Source: CAYPAV01 sp964408805 (GTDB lineage Bacteria > Pseudomonadota > Alphaproteobacteria > UBA8366). Taken from it: a stretch of 64,000 nt of DNA. The notes beneath the pieces are model-generated. The model was not told where the DNA came from. It was given only the letters and a program-made list of their open reading frames with translations, and made no database searches. The stretch spans positions 26,130-90,129 of the forward strand of contig CAYPAV010000019.1 in NCBI GenBank assembly GCA_964408805.1. Direction: 5' to 3'. Each line of letters starts with the position of its first letter. Within the stretch, counting starts at the first letter, position 1. The position numbers and the translations under genes were made by a program. Shown here one piece after another: positions 54,239 to 63,213 of the stretch.

Positions 54239-55602
54239 CTAACTCAACACGAGATTCGGCAGCCATACCGCCAAACCCGGGAGTACCAGCACCAGGCCGA
54301 CGGTGGCCAACTGCATTGCGACGATCGGAACGGCGCCCCGATAGACATCCTTCAAGGTCACTTCGGGTGGTGCTGCCCCTTTCACGAAGAACAGTGAGAA
54401 TCCGAAGGGAGGCGTCAGGAAGGAGCTCTGCAGGACCAGCGCGATCAGTACCGAAATCCAAATGATCGACATGCCGGGAGATCCCACATAGGCGCTGAAA
54501 TCCAGGGCGGTCAGGATCGGAAAGAACAGGGGCAAGGTGATGACGGTGATTTCAATCCAATCGATGAGGAAGCCGAGAACGAAAATGATCCCGAGAATGA
54601 AAATCAGGGTGCCCCATTCGCCGAAGCCGAGACCGAGCAGGAACCGGAGCACGACATCGTCGCCGCTCATATATCGGAAGGGATAGGAGAACACGGTCGC
54701 CGCGATCACGATGAAGAAGACCATCGAGGTCGTCAGCAAGGTGCCGTGGATGACTTCGTTGAGCCGCTTCCAGGTAAAGCTGCCATTCGCCAGCATGAGC
54801 GCCAGACCGCCGGCGGCCCCGACCGAGCCCGACTGGGTCGGCGTCGCCCAACCGGCGATGATCGAACCGAGAACCGCGGAAATCAGAAGGACCGGCATCG
54901 CCAGACTCCGGACAACGAAGACTATGAAATTACCCTCGGGCCGGTTGACCGTCTCGTCATAGGCCGGTGCGAGGCCGGGGTTCGCCTTGCAGGCGATGAT
55001 GTAGTAGGCGATGAAACATACGGCCAATAGGCCCCCCGGCACGATCGTCGAAAGAAAGAGCGAGCCCATCGGCAGTTGAAGCAATTGGGCCAGAAAGAAC
55101 AACATGATACCGGGTGGTAGGATAATGCCGAGTGTGCCGGCCGCTGCGACCGACCCGTTGCCAGGGAGCGGTTGTAGCCCTGTTCCAGCATGGTCGGCAG
55201 TGCCACCAACGCCAGTGTCGCGACCGAGGCGCCGATCAGCCCGGCGGCCGGGGCCAAGAGAATGCCGAGGATCGTCACACCGACCGCAAGACCACCCGGA
55301 ATGCGCCGCAACAGTACCCGCATGCAGAGCAGAATCTCGCGCGCGACGCCGGATTTCTCCAGCGCCAATCCCATGAAGAGCAGCATCGGCACGGCCGGGT
55401 AAATCAGGCTGTTGAGGCTGCCCCAGAGCCGGAGCGGAATGCTATAGAAGGCGACGCCCGGAATTTCGCCCACCAGGTATCCGATAAAGGCGAATATGAG
55501 TCCTACCCCCGCCAGCACCAACGCCACCGGATAGCCGGTGAAAAGCAGCACGACGAGTGATCCGAGCATCAGGACGGGCAGCCATTCCGTAAAACCTTCC
55601 AT
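54239..55602 (-). pseudogene. dctM: TRAP transporter large permease (DctM), frameshifted by one base
   Basis: Restoring one base gives a 454-residue DctM with about twelve membrane segments. The N-terminal half (MEGFTEWLPVLMLGSLV to the NRSLATG loop) and the C-terminal half (from GIMLFFLAQLLQL) are in two frames. The switch lies at the GGG at 55154-55156 (minus sense). One extra G gives NRSLATGSVAAAGTLGIILPPG, the conserved loop of this family, so an artefact is likely. It pairs with the small permease gene 11 bases upstream. No DctP-type binding protein gene is present here. Confidence 0.85.
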
Positions 55603-55613
55603 GCGGGTGGGCC

Positions 55614-56186
55614 TCAGTCCGGCTCGAGGGGCGGGGTATCGGCGCGCCCGAAAAGGAATTTGAGATTGCGGACGATCACGATCGTCCCCGACAAGCCGAG
55701 AAGCAGGAACCCGAACGGCAACACACTCTTCACCAGCCAGCGCAACGGCAATCCGAGGAAGAGGCCGGTCCGCTCGCCGTCGATATATGCCTGCCAGATG
55801 AACGGCAGATAGAAGGCGATGACCGTGGCGCAGAGCGGCAGCAGAACGATCAGGCCGCCAAACACCTCGATCCAGGCCTGGCCTTTTGGTCCGAAGCGTT
55901 CCCGCAGAATATCGACGCGGACATGGGCGTTCTTGAGATAGGCGTAGCCGAGCGACAAGACGACCAGGGCCATGAACATCCTGAGTTCGAAGAGCCGGAT
56001 GAGCCCCGACGGCGTGGTGATGAACTGCCGCGCCACGATATCGAAAAATTGGACAGCGATCAGAATCAGGATCGTTACCCAGGCCCCGCCGATAGCGACG
56101 GCCGCAATCAGTCGCTCGGCGGCAGCAAGGAATTTCTCAAGCGACGATCGCGCCGTCATGGCCGGGTCCGACATGGTTTTCGCCAT
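55614..56186 (-). CDS. dctQ: TRAP transporter small permease (DctQ-type)
   Basis: This membrane protein is about 190 residues with four hydrophobic segments, and it is of the DctQ family. The first segment region contains AVAIGGAWVTILILIAVQFFDIVARQF, and later ones contain LGYAYLKNAHVRVDI and the C-terminal LFLGLPLRWLVKSVLPFGF. It forms the membrane complex with DctM for Na+-coupled uptake of carboxylates. The start is uncertain: in-frame ATGs at 56186, 56174 and 56159 are all possible, and 56186 is chosen because GGG lies just before it. Confidence 0.83.
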   Translation of the reverse strand: MAKTMSDPAMTARSSLEKFLAAAERLIAAVAIGGAWVTILILIAVQFFDIVARQFITTPSGLIRLFELRMFMALVVLSLGYAYLKNAHVRVDILRERFGPKGQAWIEVFGGLIVLLPLCATVIAFYLPFIWQAYIDGERTGLFLGLPLRWLVKSVLPFGFLLLGLSGTIVIVRNLKFLFGRADTPPLEPD

Positions 56187-56332
56187 CCCGATATCGAGAG
56201 ATCGAAGGGGTCGAGCGTTCGGCGACACTAGCCAGGGACCTGCCTAGGGACAAGTTGAACTCGATTTCACCGACCCATATTTAACGGATACGCTGTGAAA
56301 TTTATCGCCGCCCGTTTGTAGAAAGGATCGAG

Positions 56333-57367
56333 ATGTCCGCCGCCCCGAAATCGCCCCGCCTGAACACCGAACGCCTCAACGAACTTGCCTTCTCGTTCAA
56401 GCAGAGCCAGGCGCTGGCCGCCGCGCTGGAATTCGACCTCTTTACCGCCCTGTCGGAAGGGGCGGGGACCTGTGCGGCAGTGGCGGAGCGGTGCGGTATC
56501 GATCCCGAGACGGCGGATCGGCTCCTGATCATCACCAAGGCCATGGGGTTGGTCCGCGACGACGGCGGGCGGGCGGTTAACGTGGATGACGTCGAGCGGT
56601 TTCTGGTGCGCGGCAAGCCCGGCTATTTCGGCGATTATCTGCGCTTCACCATTGGCGCCGAATACAGGGAATGGCAGGACTTTCCCGATAATATTCGGAA
56701 TGTGAGCGCGGCCCCGCCGCCCTCGAAGCTCTATGAGGGCGACCTCAATGATCCCGAGCAGGCGCGGAAGTTCACCACCGCAGGCTACAATTCGTCGCTG
56801 CCGCTGGCGCACCGTCTCGCCAAGCGTTTCGACTTCTCCCGCTTCCGGTGCTGGCTCGACTTCGCCGGCGGCTCCGGCTGCTACGCCATCGCGGCCTGCG
56901 AGCGGCATCCGGAGATTAGCGTCGTCGTCAAGGACCACCCGAACGTCGTCCCGGTCACCCGAGAATTCATTGCCAATCACGGCCTGACGGAGCGGATCAC
57001 GGCTGAACCGGGAGATTTTTTGAAGTCCGAGGACTTTCCGGAAGATTGCGATCTCATCTCCTTCATCACGCCGCTCCACTGGTATCTCAAGGACGATGTC
57101 ATGCGCGCCTTGGGCCACGCATTCGATGCATTGCCAGCGGGCGGCGGTATTCTGATCGTCGGCTATATGCTGGATGACGATCGAGGCGGTCCGATCGATT
57201 CGGCGCTGTACCATCTCCAGGCAATCCGCGGCGGACACTTCACCGGTCACGTGCCGAGCGATCGGGAATACGCCGCTTATTTGACGGAGGCCGGGTTCGA
57301 GGACGCACACTACGACTGGCTGCTGCCGAACCGCCTCGGCCAGATCGAGGCGCGAAAGCCCGGCTAG
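56333..57367 (+). CDS. SAM-dependent O-methyltransferase-like protein
   Basis: This 344-residue class I methyltransferase has an N-terminal helical, winged-helix-type dimerisation domain (EFDLFTALSEGAGTCAAVAERCGIDPETADRLL, typical of small-molecule O-methyltransferases). It is followed by the SAM-binding motif WLDFAGGSGCYAIAACE around residue 175, VVVKDHPNVVP and the post-I glycine-rich region. The catalytic histidine of plant-type enzymes may correspond to LHWYLKDD. The substrate is unknown. It is convergent to the small hypothetical gene at 57390. Confidence 0.85.
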   Translation: MSAAPKSPRLNTERLNELAFSFKQSQALAAALEFDLFTALSEGAGTCAAVAERCGIDPETADRLLIITKAMGLVRDDGGRAVNVDDVERFLVRGKPGYFGDYLRFTIGAEYREWQDFPDNIRNVSAAPPPSKLYEGDLNDPEQARKFTTAGYNSSLPLAHRLAKRFDFSRFRCWLDFAGGSGCYAIAACERHPEISVVVKDHPNVVPVTREFIANHGLTERITAEPGDFLKSEDFPEDCDLISFITPLHWYLKDDVMRALGHAFDALPAGGGILIVGYMLDDDRGGPIDSALYHLQAIRGGHFTGHVPSDREYAAYLTEAGFEDAHYDWLLPNRLGQIEARKPG

Positions 57368-57389
57368 AGGGCGGCGGTGGTCGGAGCAT

Positions 57390-57785
57390 TCAGTTGGAGA
57401 TGCCGAAGTACTTCCGAAGGGCCACGACCTGGTCGTGCGGGGCGGAGCGCCGCTCGGCCTTGGCCGCCGTCCAGACTTGGTGAAACTTGTCCGTCACCGC
57501 GCAGCCCTTGCCGTCGATCTTTATCAAGCCGCCGGCTTCGAGTCGGGAAAAGCCGCCGGCCAATTCCGAGTCCAGAAAGATTGTACGGTTGATCCAGTCG
57601 CCGGTGGCGAAGATGTTCGGTAAATCCGCGGGTCGTTCATCGCGCTCGGCATATTTTATCACAACCAGCAGCCAGGCGTCGCTCGGTTGCATCGCCGGAT
57701 CGCGCGGCGCCTCGTCGGGGCGCAGTTTTCCACCATGCGCCCTAAAATAATCTTTCGCGGCGTTTCGATAGGTCTTGTGGGGCAT
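57390..57785 (-). CDS. Conserved hypothetical protein
   Basis: This 131-residue soluble protein is of unknown family. It reads as a mixed alpha/beta, probably DNA-binding-like helical protein (KTYRNAAKDYFRAHGGKLRP at the start, then ADLPNIFATGDWINRTIFLDSELAGGFSRLEAGGLI with wing-like character). It has no signal, membrane segment or cysteine pairs. Its codon pattern is consistent with coding, and it is bounded by genes on the opposite strand. I cannot assign a function. Confidence 0.6.
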   Translation of the reverse strand: MPHKTYRNAAKDYFRAHGGKLRPDEAPRDPAMQPSDAWLLVVIKYAERDERPADLPNIFATGDWINRTIFLDSELAGGFSRLEAGGLIKIDGKGCAVTDKFHQVWTAAKAERRSAPHDQVVALRKYFGISN

Positions 57786-57966
57786 ATCGCCCGTATCCTA
57801 GCACGATCCGTCGGCGGGCGCGGGAAGCGGTATCAGACCGTCGGCATTGCGGACGACCGTCAAATTGGTGGCGTCGGGCATCGAAGATGTGCCTAATGGG
57901 AAACCATGGGTTGACGGCGAGGGCGTCGGTCGGCCGAATTCGGGGACACGTTGACAGGAGAGAGAT

Positions 57967-58209
57967 ATGAAATCGTTGCCGCAAATATTGTTTTGGCTGG
58001 GGCTTGCGTCTATCCCGCTTTCTTGGCTGCTCTGGTACATCGGGCCGGAAATCGAGGTCGTCAGGCCGGTTCTGAGCAGCATCAAGGATCCCGTCTTGAA
58101 GGCCGTCCAACAGGAAGCCCATGCGGAACGGTGGGGTATTTTCGTCGGCCTATGGCCGGTCACTCTATTGGTGTTGAGCTCCGTCCTCGAAAGGCGCGCG
58201 CAGGACTAA
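57967..58209 (+). CDS. Small membrane protein
   Basis: This 80-residue protein has two hydrophobic segments, ILFWLGLASIPLSWLLWYI near the N-terminus and WGIFVGLWPVTLLVLSSVL near the C-terminus, separated by a charged loop. It has a credible AGGAGAGAT ribosome site before the ATG. Its family is unknown. It may be the inner-membrane partner of a neighbouring enzyme, but nothing ties it to one. The SDR gene follows on the same strand after 65 bases. Confidence 0.55.
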   Translation: MKSLPQILFWLGLASIPLSWLLWYIGPEIEVVRPVLSSIKDPVLKAVQQEAHAERWGIFVGLWPVTLLVLSSVLERRAQD

Positions 58210-58274
58210 GCGAACCATTTTTCGATGCGTGTTCCTCCGTTCCGGCGGGGACACCATGACGGGAGGACGCGCAG

Positions 58275-59051
58275 ATGAGATTTGATGTCGAGGGCCGGCG
58301 GGTATTGGTCACCGCGGGCGCCGGTGGCATCGGCAAGCACATCGTCAAAGGCTTCCTCGATGGTGGTGCCCGCGTCCACACCTGCGACATTTCCGATACG
58401 GCGCTCGAGAAATTCCGGGACGAGATGCCGGAGGTCGGCGCCTCCCTCTGCGATGTCGCTGACGATGCCGCGGTAGGGCGCCTTTTCGAAGACGTGGCCG
58501 AGACGCTCGGCGGGCTCGACGTGTTGGTCAACAATGCCGGCATTGCCGGTCCCATCGCCAATCTGGAGGACATCGAGCCGGATGAGTGGCGCCAAACGAT
58601 CGAGGTCGACCTCACCAGCATGTTCTATTGCTGTCGCCGCGCCATTCCGATGCTGAAAGCGGCCGGGGCCGGCAATATCGTCAACCTGTCCTCGGCGATC
58701 GGCCGTCTCGGCGCGCCCCGGCGCACCCCCTACGCGGCGGCCAAGGCGGCGGTCATCGGGCTGACCAAGGCGCTGGCCCAGGAGCTCGGGCCGAACGGCA
58801 TTCGCGTCAACGCCGTCCTGCCCGGCATCGTCGACGGTCCGCGCATGCGCGGCACCATCGCGCGCCATGCCGAGGCGGTCGGCGAGAGTGTCAACGAGGT
58901 CACCGACTTCTACGTCTCGCGGAATGTGCTCGGCCAATTCGTCGAGCAGCAGGAGATCGCGGAGATGGTGCTCTATCTCTGTTCGCCGGCGGCGCGCAGC
59001 ATCACGGGGCAGGCCCTCAACGTCGATGCCGACCATCAGACGCTGATGTGA
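58275..59051 (+). CDS. SDR family oxidoreductase
   Basis: This 258-residue classical short-chain dehydrogenase has the cofactor motif VTAGAGGIGKHIVKGF near residue 12, an Asp after strand two (TCDIS) that favours NAD, VNNAGIAGP, the SSAIGRLG serine region and the catalytic YAAAKAAV. It is convergent to the CoA-transferase gene at 59066. The substrate is probably a hydroxy- or ketoacyl compound. Confidence 0.9.
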   Translation: MRFDVEGRRVLVTAGAGGIGKHIVKGFLDGGARVHTCDISDTALEKFRDEMPEVGASLCDVADDAAVGRLFEDVAETLGGLDVLVNNAGIAGPIANLEDIEPDEWRQTIEVDLTSMFYCCRRAIPMLKAAGAGNIVNLSSAIGRLGAPRRTPYAAAKAAVIGLTKALAQELGPNGIRVNAVLPGIVDGPRMRGTIARHAEAVGESVNEVTDFYVSRNVLGQFVEQQEIAEMVLYLCSPAARSITGQALNVDADHQTLM

Positions 59052-59065
59052 GTACGGCGCGGCGT

Positions 59066-60304
59066 TTAGATGATGCCGCGATCCTTGAGGTCGTCGATCT
59101 CGCGATCGTCGAGACCCAGTAGGCCGGCGAATATTTCGCCGTTATGCGCGCCGGATCGCGCGGCGGCACCCGCGTAGCCGGAATCCGCCGCCCCGAACTG
59201 CAACGGAAATCCCGCCGCCTTGAGCCCCGGTAGCGGCCCCAATTCCGGGTGCTCGACCGTATCGATCATGCCCCGGGCCTGGAGGTGCGGCCAACTGAGT
59301 ATGTCATCGATGTCCTGAACCGGACTCGCGACGACGCCGGCGTCGCTCAGCGCCTCGACCGCATCGGCGGTGGTTCGTTCCCTTGTCCACTCTGTCAGCA
59401 TGGCGTCGACCTTGTCGTTGTGCTGGACCCGCCAGTCCATCCGGCCCCATTCCGCATCGGTGCCAAGATCGTCGCGTCCGATCAATTCACAGAGCGCCCG
59501 CCACATCGCGTCGTGACCGACGCCGATCGCCAGCCAGCCGTCTTGCGTCGGATAGGTGTTGAAGGGCGAGAAGCGCATGATGCGATTGCCCTGCTGATAG
59601 TCCATGCCGATCGCCTTATAGACGTCGATCGCTTCGTCGAAGACGAGCGAAAAAACAGAATCCAGCATCGCGACGTCGACGAACTGGCCCTCGCCGGTTC
59701 GTTCGCGGTGGTAGAGCGCCCCCAACATGCCGGAGAAGGCGAATCCGGCTGTGATCGTGTCGGCGAGCGACGTTCCGGTCTTGGTCGGTGGGTTGCCCGG
59801 TTGACCGGTGACGCTCATCAATCCGGACATCGCCTGAATCATGAGATCGTAGGCCCGCCGCTTTGCGTCGGGGCCGGTGGCGCCATAGCCGGTGATCGAG
59901 CAATAAACCAGGCGCGGATTGATTTCCTTCAGCCTCGGCCAGTCGATGCCAAGGCGTTCGGTGACGCCGACGCTGAAATTCTCGACCACGACGTCCGCCT
60001 TCTCGACGAGTTGCCGGAAGAGGTCGAGGCCTTTCTCCGTTTTCAGGTCGAGGGTGATCGACTTCTTGCCGCGGGCACGTTTCAGGAAGGCGATGCCGAT
60101 GTCGGTCGTGTCGCGCTTCTGGATGCTCGGTCCGTCCTTGCCGTAAAAGACCGGCGCGCCGGAGAGTGAATCCCCCGTCTTCGGGTTGTCGATGCGGATG
60201 ACTTCCGCGCCCACGCCCGCGAGCAGGAGTGTTGCGTGCGGTCCGGCGAGGTACTGTGTCAGGTCGAGGACGCGGATCCCGTCGAGTATTCCGGGTGACG
60301 TCAT
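59066..60304 (-). CDS. CaiB/BaiF family CoA-transferase, copy 2
   Basis: This 412-residue class III CoA-transferase starts MTSPGILDGIRVLDLTQYLAGPHA, with GKKSITLDLKTEKG, NPRLVYCSITGYG and the catalytic aspartate in GEGQFVDVAMLDS near residue 195. The ATG overlaps the stop of the next CoA-transferase gene (ATGA). Upstream in-frame sequence is a shadow of that gene. The pair may form the two subunits of one transferase, as in other CaiB pairs, and follows the UGSC selenoprotein genes in one minus-strand operon. Confidence 0.9.
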   Translation of the reverse strand: MTSPGILDGIRVLDLTQYLAGPHATLLLAGVGAEVIRIDNPKTGDSLSGAPVFYGKDGPSIQKRDTTDIGIAFLKRARGKKSITLDLKTEKGLDLFRQLVEKADVVVENFSVGVTERLGIDWPRLKEINPRLVYCSITGYGATGPDAKRRAYDLMIQAMSGLMSVTGQPGNPPTKTGTSLADTITAGFAFSGMLGALYHRERTGEGQFVDVAMLDSVFSLVFDEAIDVYKAIGMDYQQGNRIMRFSPFNTYPTQDGWLAIGVGHDAMWRALCELIGRDDLGTDAEWGRMDWRVQHNDKVDAMLTEWTRERTTADAVEALSDAGVVASPVQDIDDILSWPHLQARGMIDTVEHPELGPLPGLKAAGFPLQFGAADSGYAGAAARSGAHNGEIFAGLLGLDDREIDDLKDRGII

Positions 60305-61485
60305 GCGTCGCGGCCTATGGCGTTCTCCGTCTTCAATTCGGCGATGTCCTCGTTGGAGAAGCCCCAATTCGCCAGTGCCTCTTCCGTCTGGGCACCGAAG
60401 TCGGGCGGGCCTCCCTTCACGCTGGAGGGGGTGCGGCTGAACCGGGGGGCCGGTCCCGGCTGGACGATGCCGTCGATTTCGACGAAGCTGCCGCGCGCCT
60501 TGTTGTGCGGATGGTCGGGGGCTTCGCTGAAGCTCAGGACCGGCGCGAAACAGATATCGGTGCCCTCCATGATCTCGCACCATTCGTCGCGGGTCTTCTC
60601 CTTGAACTTTGCGTCGAAGATTTCGATGATCCGGGGCCATCCCTCCGGGTCCAATTGTTCCGGTAAATCCGCGGGGTCGAGGCCCAGCGTCTCCAACAGG
60701 ATGGCGTAGAACTTCGCCTCGACGGCGCCGAGCGAGATGTGCTTGGCGTCCTTGGTCTCGTAGCAGCGCCAGAAGGGGGCCCCGCCGTCGAGCACGTTCG
60801 ATTCCCGCGCGTCGGTCCAATGTCCGGCCGACGCCAGGCCGAAACAGGCCAGTGCCAGATAGGCCGAACCCTCGGTCATGGCGACATCTACCACCTGCCC
60901 CTTGCCGGATTTTCGGGCTTCCAGCATGCCGGCGAGCAGACCCATGGCGAGGAACATGGCGCCGCCGCCCATATCGCCGATCACGTTGAGCGGCGGCACC
61001 GGCCGCTCCGCCGTGCCGATGGCGTGCAGCACGCCGGAGAGCGAGATGTAGTTGATGTCGTGACCGGCGACATGGGACAGCGGTCCCTCCTGGCCCCAGC
61101 CGGTCATCCGGCCGTAGATCAGCCTCGGATTGCGGGCGAGGCATTCGTCGGGGCCCAGTCCCAATCGCTCCATTACCCCGGGGCGCATCGGGTCGACCAA
61201 GGCGTCGGCGCGCTCGACCAGTCGCAGGACCGTCTCCACACCCTTCGGATGCTTCAGGTCGACCGCCACGGAAGGCCGGCCGCGCCGGCGAATATCCGCC
61301 TTGGCGCCGGCATATTCGAAGCCGAGGCCGGTGGGTCCTTTGCGGTCGATACGGACCATATCGGCACCCATATCGGCCAGCAGCGAACAGCAGAGGGGCG
61401 ATGGCCCAATGCCCGCGATCTCGACGATCCGGTATCCCGCGAGCGGGCCGCCGCCCGCCGGTGAGGTTTCGGTCATCTTTGGCAC
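60301..61485 (-). CDS. CaiB/BaiF family CoA-transferase, copy 3
   Basis: This 394-residue class III CoA-transferase opens PAGGGPLAGYRIVEIAGIGPSP, followed by VDLKHPKGVETVLRL, RLIYGRMTGWGQEGP and GKGQVVDVAMTEG with the catalytic aspartate. Its sequence resembles alpha-methylacyl-CoA racemase-type members (GLVERADALVDP-like region), so racemisation of a branched acyl-CoA is an alternative role. It lies one base after the selenoprotein gene and overlaps copy 2 by ATGA, so it is part of that operon. Confidence 0.88.
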   Translation of the reverse strand: MPKMTETSPAGGGPLAGYRIVEIAGIGPSPLCCSLLADMGADMVRIDRKGPTGLGFEYAGAKADIRRRGRPSVAVDLKHPKGVETVLRLVERADALVDPMRPGVMERLGLGPDECLARNPRLIYGRMTGWGQEGPLSHVAGHDINYISLSGVLHAIGTAERPVPPLNVIGDMGGGAMFLAMGLLAGMLEARKSGKGQVVDVAMTEGSAYLALACFGLASAGHWTDARESNVLDGGAPFWRCYETKDAKHISLGAVEAKFYAILLETLGLDPADLPEQLDPEGWPRIIEIFDAKFKEKTRDEWCEIMEGTDICFAPVLSFSEAPDHPHNKARGSFVEIDGIVQPGPAPRFSRTPSSVKGGPPDFGAQTEEALANWGFSNEDIAELKTENAIGRDA

Positions 61486-62016
61486 CTACCGGTTCGCGCC
61501 GACCAGGAGGTCCATGCTCTCGCGCGCGGCATCCCGAGCCCATCGGTCCAGCACCTCGCCCGAGGCACTACTGATGGGGTGGTCGATGACCACGAAGGGA
61601 AAACCGTCCACGCCGAGCACCCGCGCCATCAATTCGGCGGCGCTGACGAATTTGGTGGTCATGATGCCGACCGAGGGCTTGCCGATCCTTTCGCCGATTA
61701 CCGCGTCATGCAAACTGCACGACGAGCAACTGCCTCAATCGCCTATGCCGGCGACAACGGCGTCCCAGCCCGCCGCCTCCTCGACCAAATGGGCGTCGGC
61801 GGGCGCGCTGTAGTTCGACTTGATGCGGCGGACCACCTCGGTCACGCCGTAGGCCTTGATCAACTCGTCCTCGAAGGCATCGAAGAACGGGATCGTGTTC
61901 CTTTTGCCGTTCGAGATGATGCCGACCGTGGCTCCCTGCAGCGCCGAAAGACGCGATGCCAGGGCGAAACCCTCCGCATCCATCTCGTGGGTCGGATCAA
62001 GTATTTCCATGGTCAT
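61486..62016 (-). CDS. UGSC-family selenoprotein (in-frame TGA read as selenocysteine)
   Basis: This is a 176-residue protein if the TGA at 61735-61737 is read as selenocysteine at position 94. The frame is otherwise open on both sides and keeps coding character, with U94-G-S-C-S-S-C100 as the redox motif after VVAGIGD. It matches the UGSC family, whose name describes this motif. A 9-bp hairpin 10 nt after the TGA (61704-61724) fits a bacterial SECIS. The ATG follows GAGGAAACGCC. It is transcribed with the partner at 62050 and the two CoA-transferase genes. Its function is unknown, but a selenol-disulfide redox role is implied. Confidence 0.85.
61704..61724 (-). promoter_or_regulatory. Candidate bacterial SECIS hairpin
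   Basis: On the coding strand, CGTCGTGCA pairs with TGCATGACG (nine pairs, one G-U) around a GTT loop. Ten bases separate the TGA from the stem. The spacing and the GU in the loop match the apical hairpin that SelB reads in fdhF-type messages. Confidence 0.75.
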
Positions 62017-62049
62017 GGCGTTTCCTCTTCGATCTCCTGGTTTTATAGG

Positions 62050-63105
62050 TCAATTCTCGGGCGGTTCACAGTCGAGGCAGGCACCGATGGCGACCGAGAC
62101 GGCCTTGCTCTTGTGACCCAGCCATGGCGGGATCACCGCGCCAAAGCCGCCGGCCGGCCCGCCCGCCGCGATAATCAGAAGGTGTTCCGGGTCCGGCAGC
62201 GCGGGATACTCTCGATCGCCCTTGCGGCCGACCACGGCGCCCTTGCCTACATCCGCCCATTCGCGGCGGTGGATGCGGGCGTTCTCGAAGACATAATTCT
62301 GGATCTCCCTTCGGCCCCAGCCGGCCGCCTTGAAATGGCTGCGCAGCTGCGGCGGAACGACGATCGCGTAATTTCCGGGAAAGATCGAATAGTGGCGCAG
62401 ATTCGCCTTGATCTCGGCACAGAAGGTATCGAGGATTTCCTCGGGCTTGGTCGTCCATTCGTTCATCAGCTGACGGGGTGCTCCGGCTGCCATGACGGTG
62501 ACCGCGGAGGCGTCCTTCGGAATGCCGCGGTCCTCGGCCAGCGAGGGCCAAGGCGATTCGTTCTCGTCCTCGGCGATGCAATAGCTGAGCTTGCCCGGAT
62601 GACCCAGGGTTGAGCGGTCGACCTGGCCCGGCCGGGCGTCCAACAAGTTGCACAGGATCAGGCGAATGGCCCGGCCGATTACGGTCGTCGCGCGATCGCT
62701 GGAGCCGAGCACGTTGAAGGTGCCGTCCATCCCCAGCTCTTCGCGGACGGGGCCGTTGATGACGATCAAGACGGCGCAGCCGCCGGTGCTGGCGGTCGCC
62801 CCATGGACCAGGAACGGCTCCTCCAGCATTGCCGTGAAGGCCGCCACGACGACCGGAAAATGCATCGGCAGGCAACCCGCCATCACGGCGTTGATCGCCA
62901 GTTTCTCGGCCGTGATCGCGCGTTCGCGCACCGGCTCGATCCCAACCAGATGATCGGCCGGCAGCATCGCCCATTCGAGACAGGCTTCGACGGCGGCCGG
63001 TGTCGGCGGCACCACGGGCAGGCCGTCGGTCCATTGGCGGCTATGGTAAAATTCCTGGGCCGCGAGGACATCGTCGACCTCGTAGCGTTTGGATATCAAG
63101 GACAT
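62050..63105 (-). CDS. UGSC selenoprotein-associated conserved protein
   Basis: This 351-residue protein (from MSLISKRYEVDDV) has no family name that I am sure of. It has an opening YHSRQWTDGLPVVPPT, a strongly conserved-looking VHGATASTGGCAVLIVIN, and TLGHPGKLSYCIAEDENESPWP in the middle. The C-terminus is VAIGACLDCEPPEN with a C-x-x-C pair. The upstream in-frame ATG adds ten residues; the chosen ATG follows GAAGGAAAGCG. It precedes the selenoprotein gene in the same transcript with a 33-base gap, so a shared redox or C-S reaction is likely. The CxxC could exchange with U94. Confidence 0.7.
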   Translation of the reverse strand: MSLISKRYEVDDVLAAQEFYHSRQWTDGLPVVPPTPAAVEACLEWAMLPADHLVGIEPVRERAITAEKLAINAVMAGCLPMHFPVVVAAFTAMLEEPFLVHGATASTGGCAVLIVINGPVREELGMDGTFNVLGSSDRATTVIGRAIRLILCNLLDARPGQVDRSTLGHPGKLSYCIAEDENESPWPSLAEDRGIPKDASAVTVMAAGAPRQLMNEWTTKPEEILDTFCAEIKANLRHYSIFPGNYAIVVPPQLRSHFKAAGWGRREIQNYVFENARIHRREWADVGKGAVVGRKGDREYPALPDPEHLLIIAAGGPAGGFGAVIPPWLGHKSKAVSVAIGACLDCEPPEN

Positions 63106-63213
63106 CGCGCTTTCCTTCGTGACGGCGCTTGGCACGGTTTCAGTATCAATATAGGCATATTCTCCAACCGATGGACTCTTCCTTTATTCGAACGGATGAA
63201 GGCTGGTGACGTG

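Noticed and set aside
59066..61543. One 825-aa frame running through both CoA-transferase genes
   Set aside because: The N-terminal half is the wrong frame of the upstream CoA-transferase; the real start is the ATG at 60304.
61735..61737. Reading the TGA as a nonsense mutation that makes a pseudogene
   Set aside because: The SECIS-like hairpin, the family motif and the unbroken frame after the TGA argue for selenocysteine.
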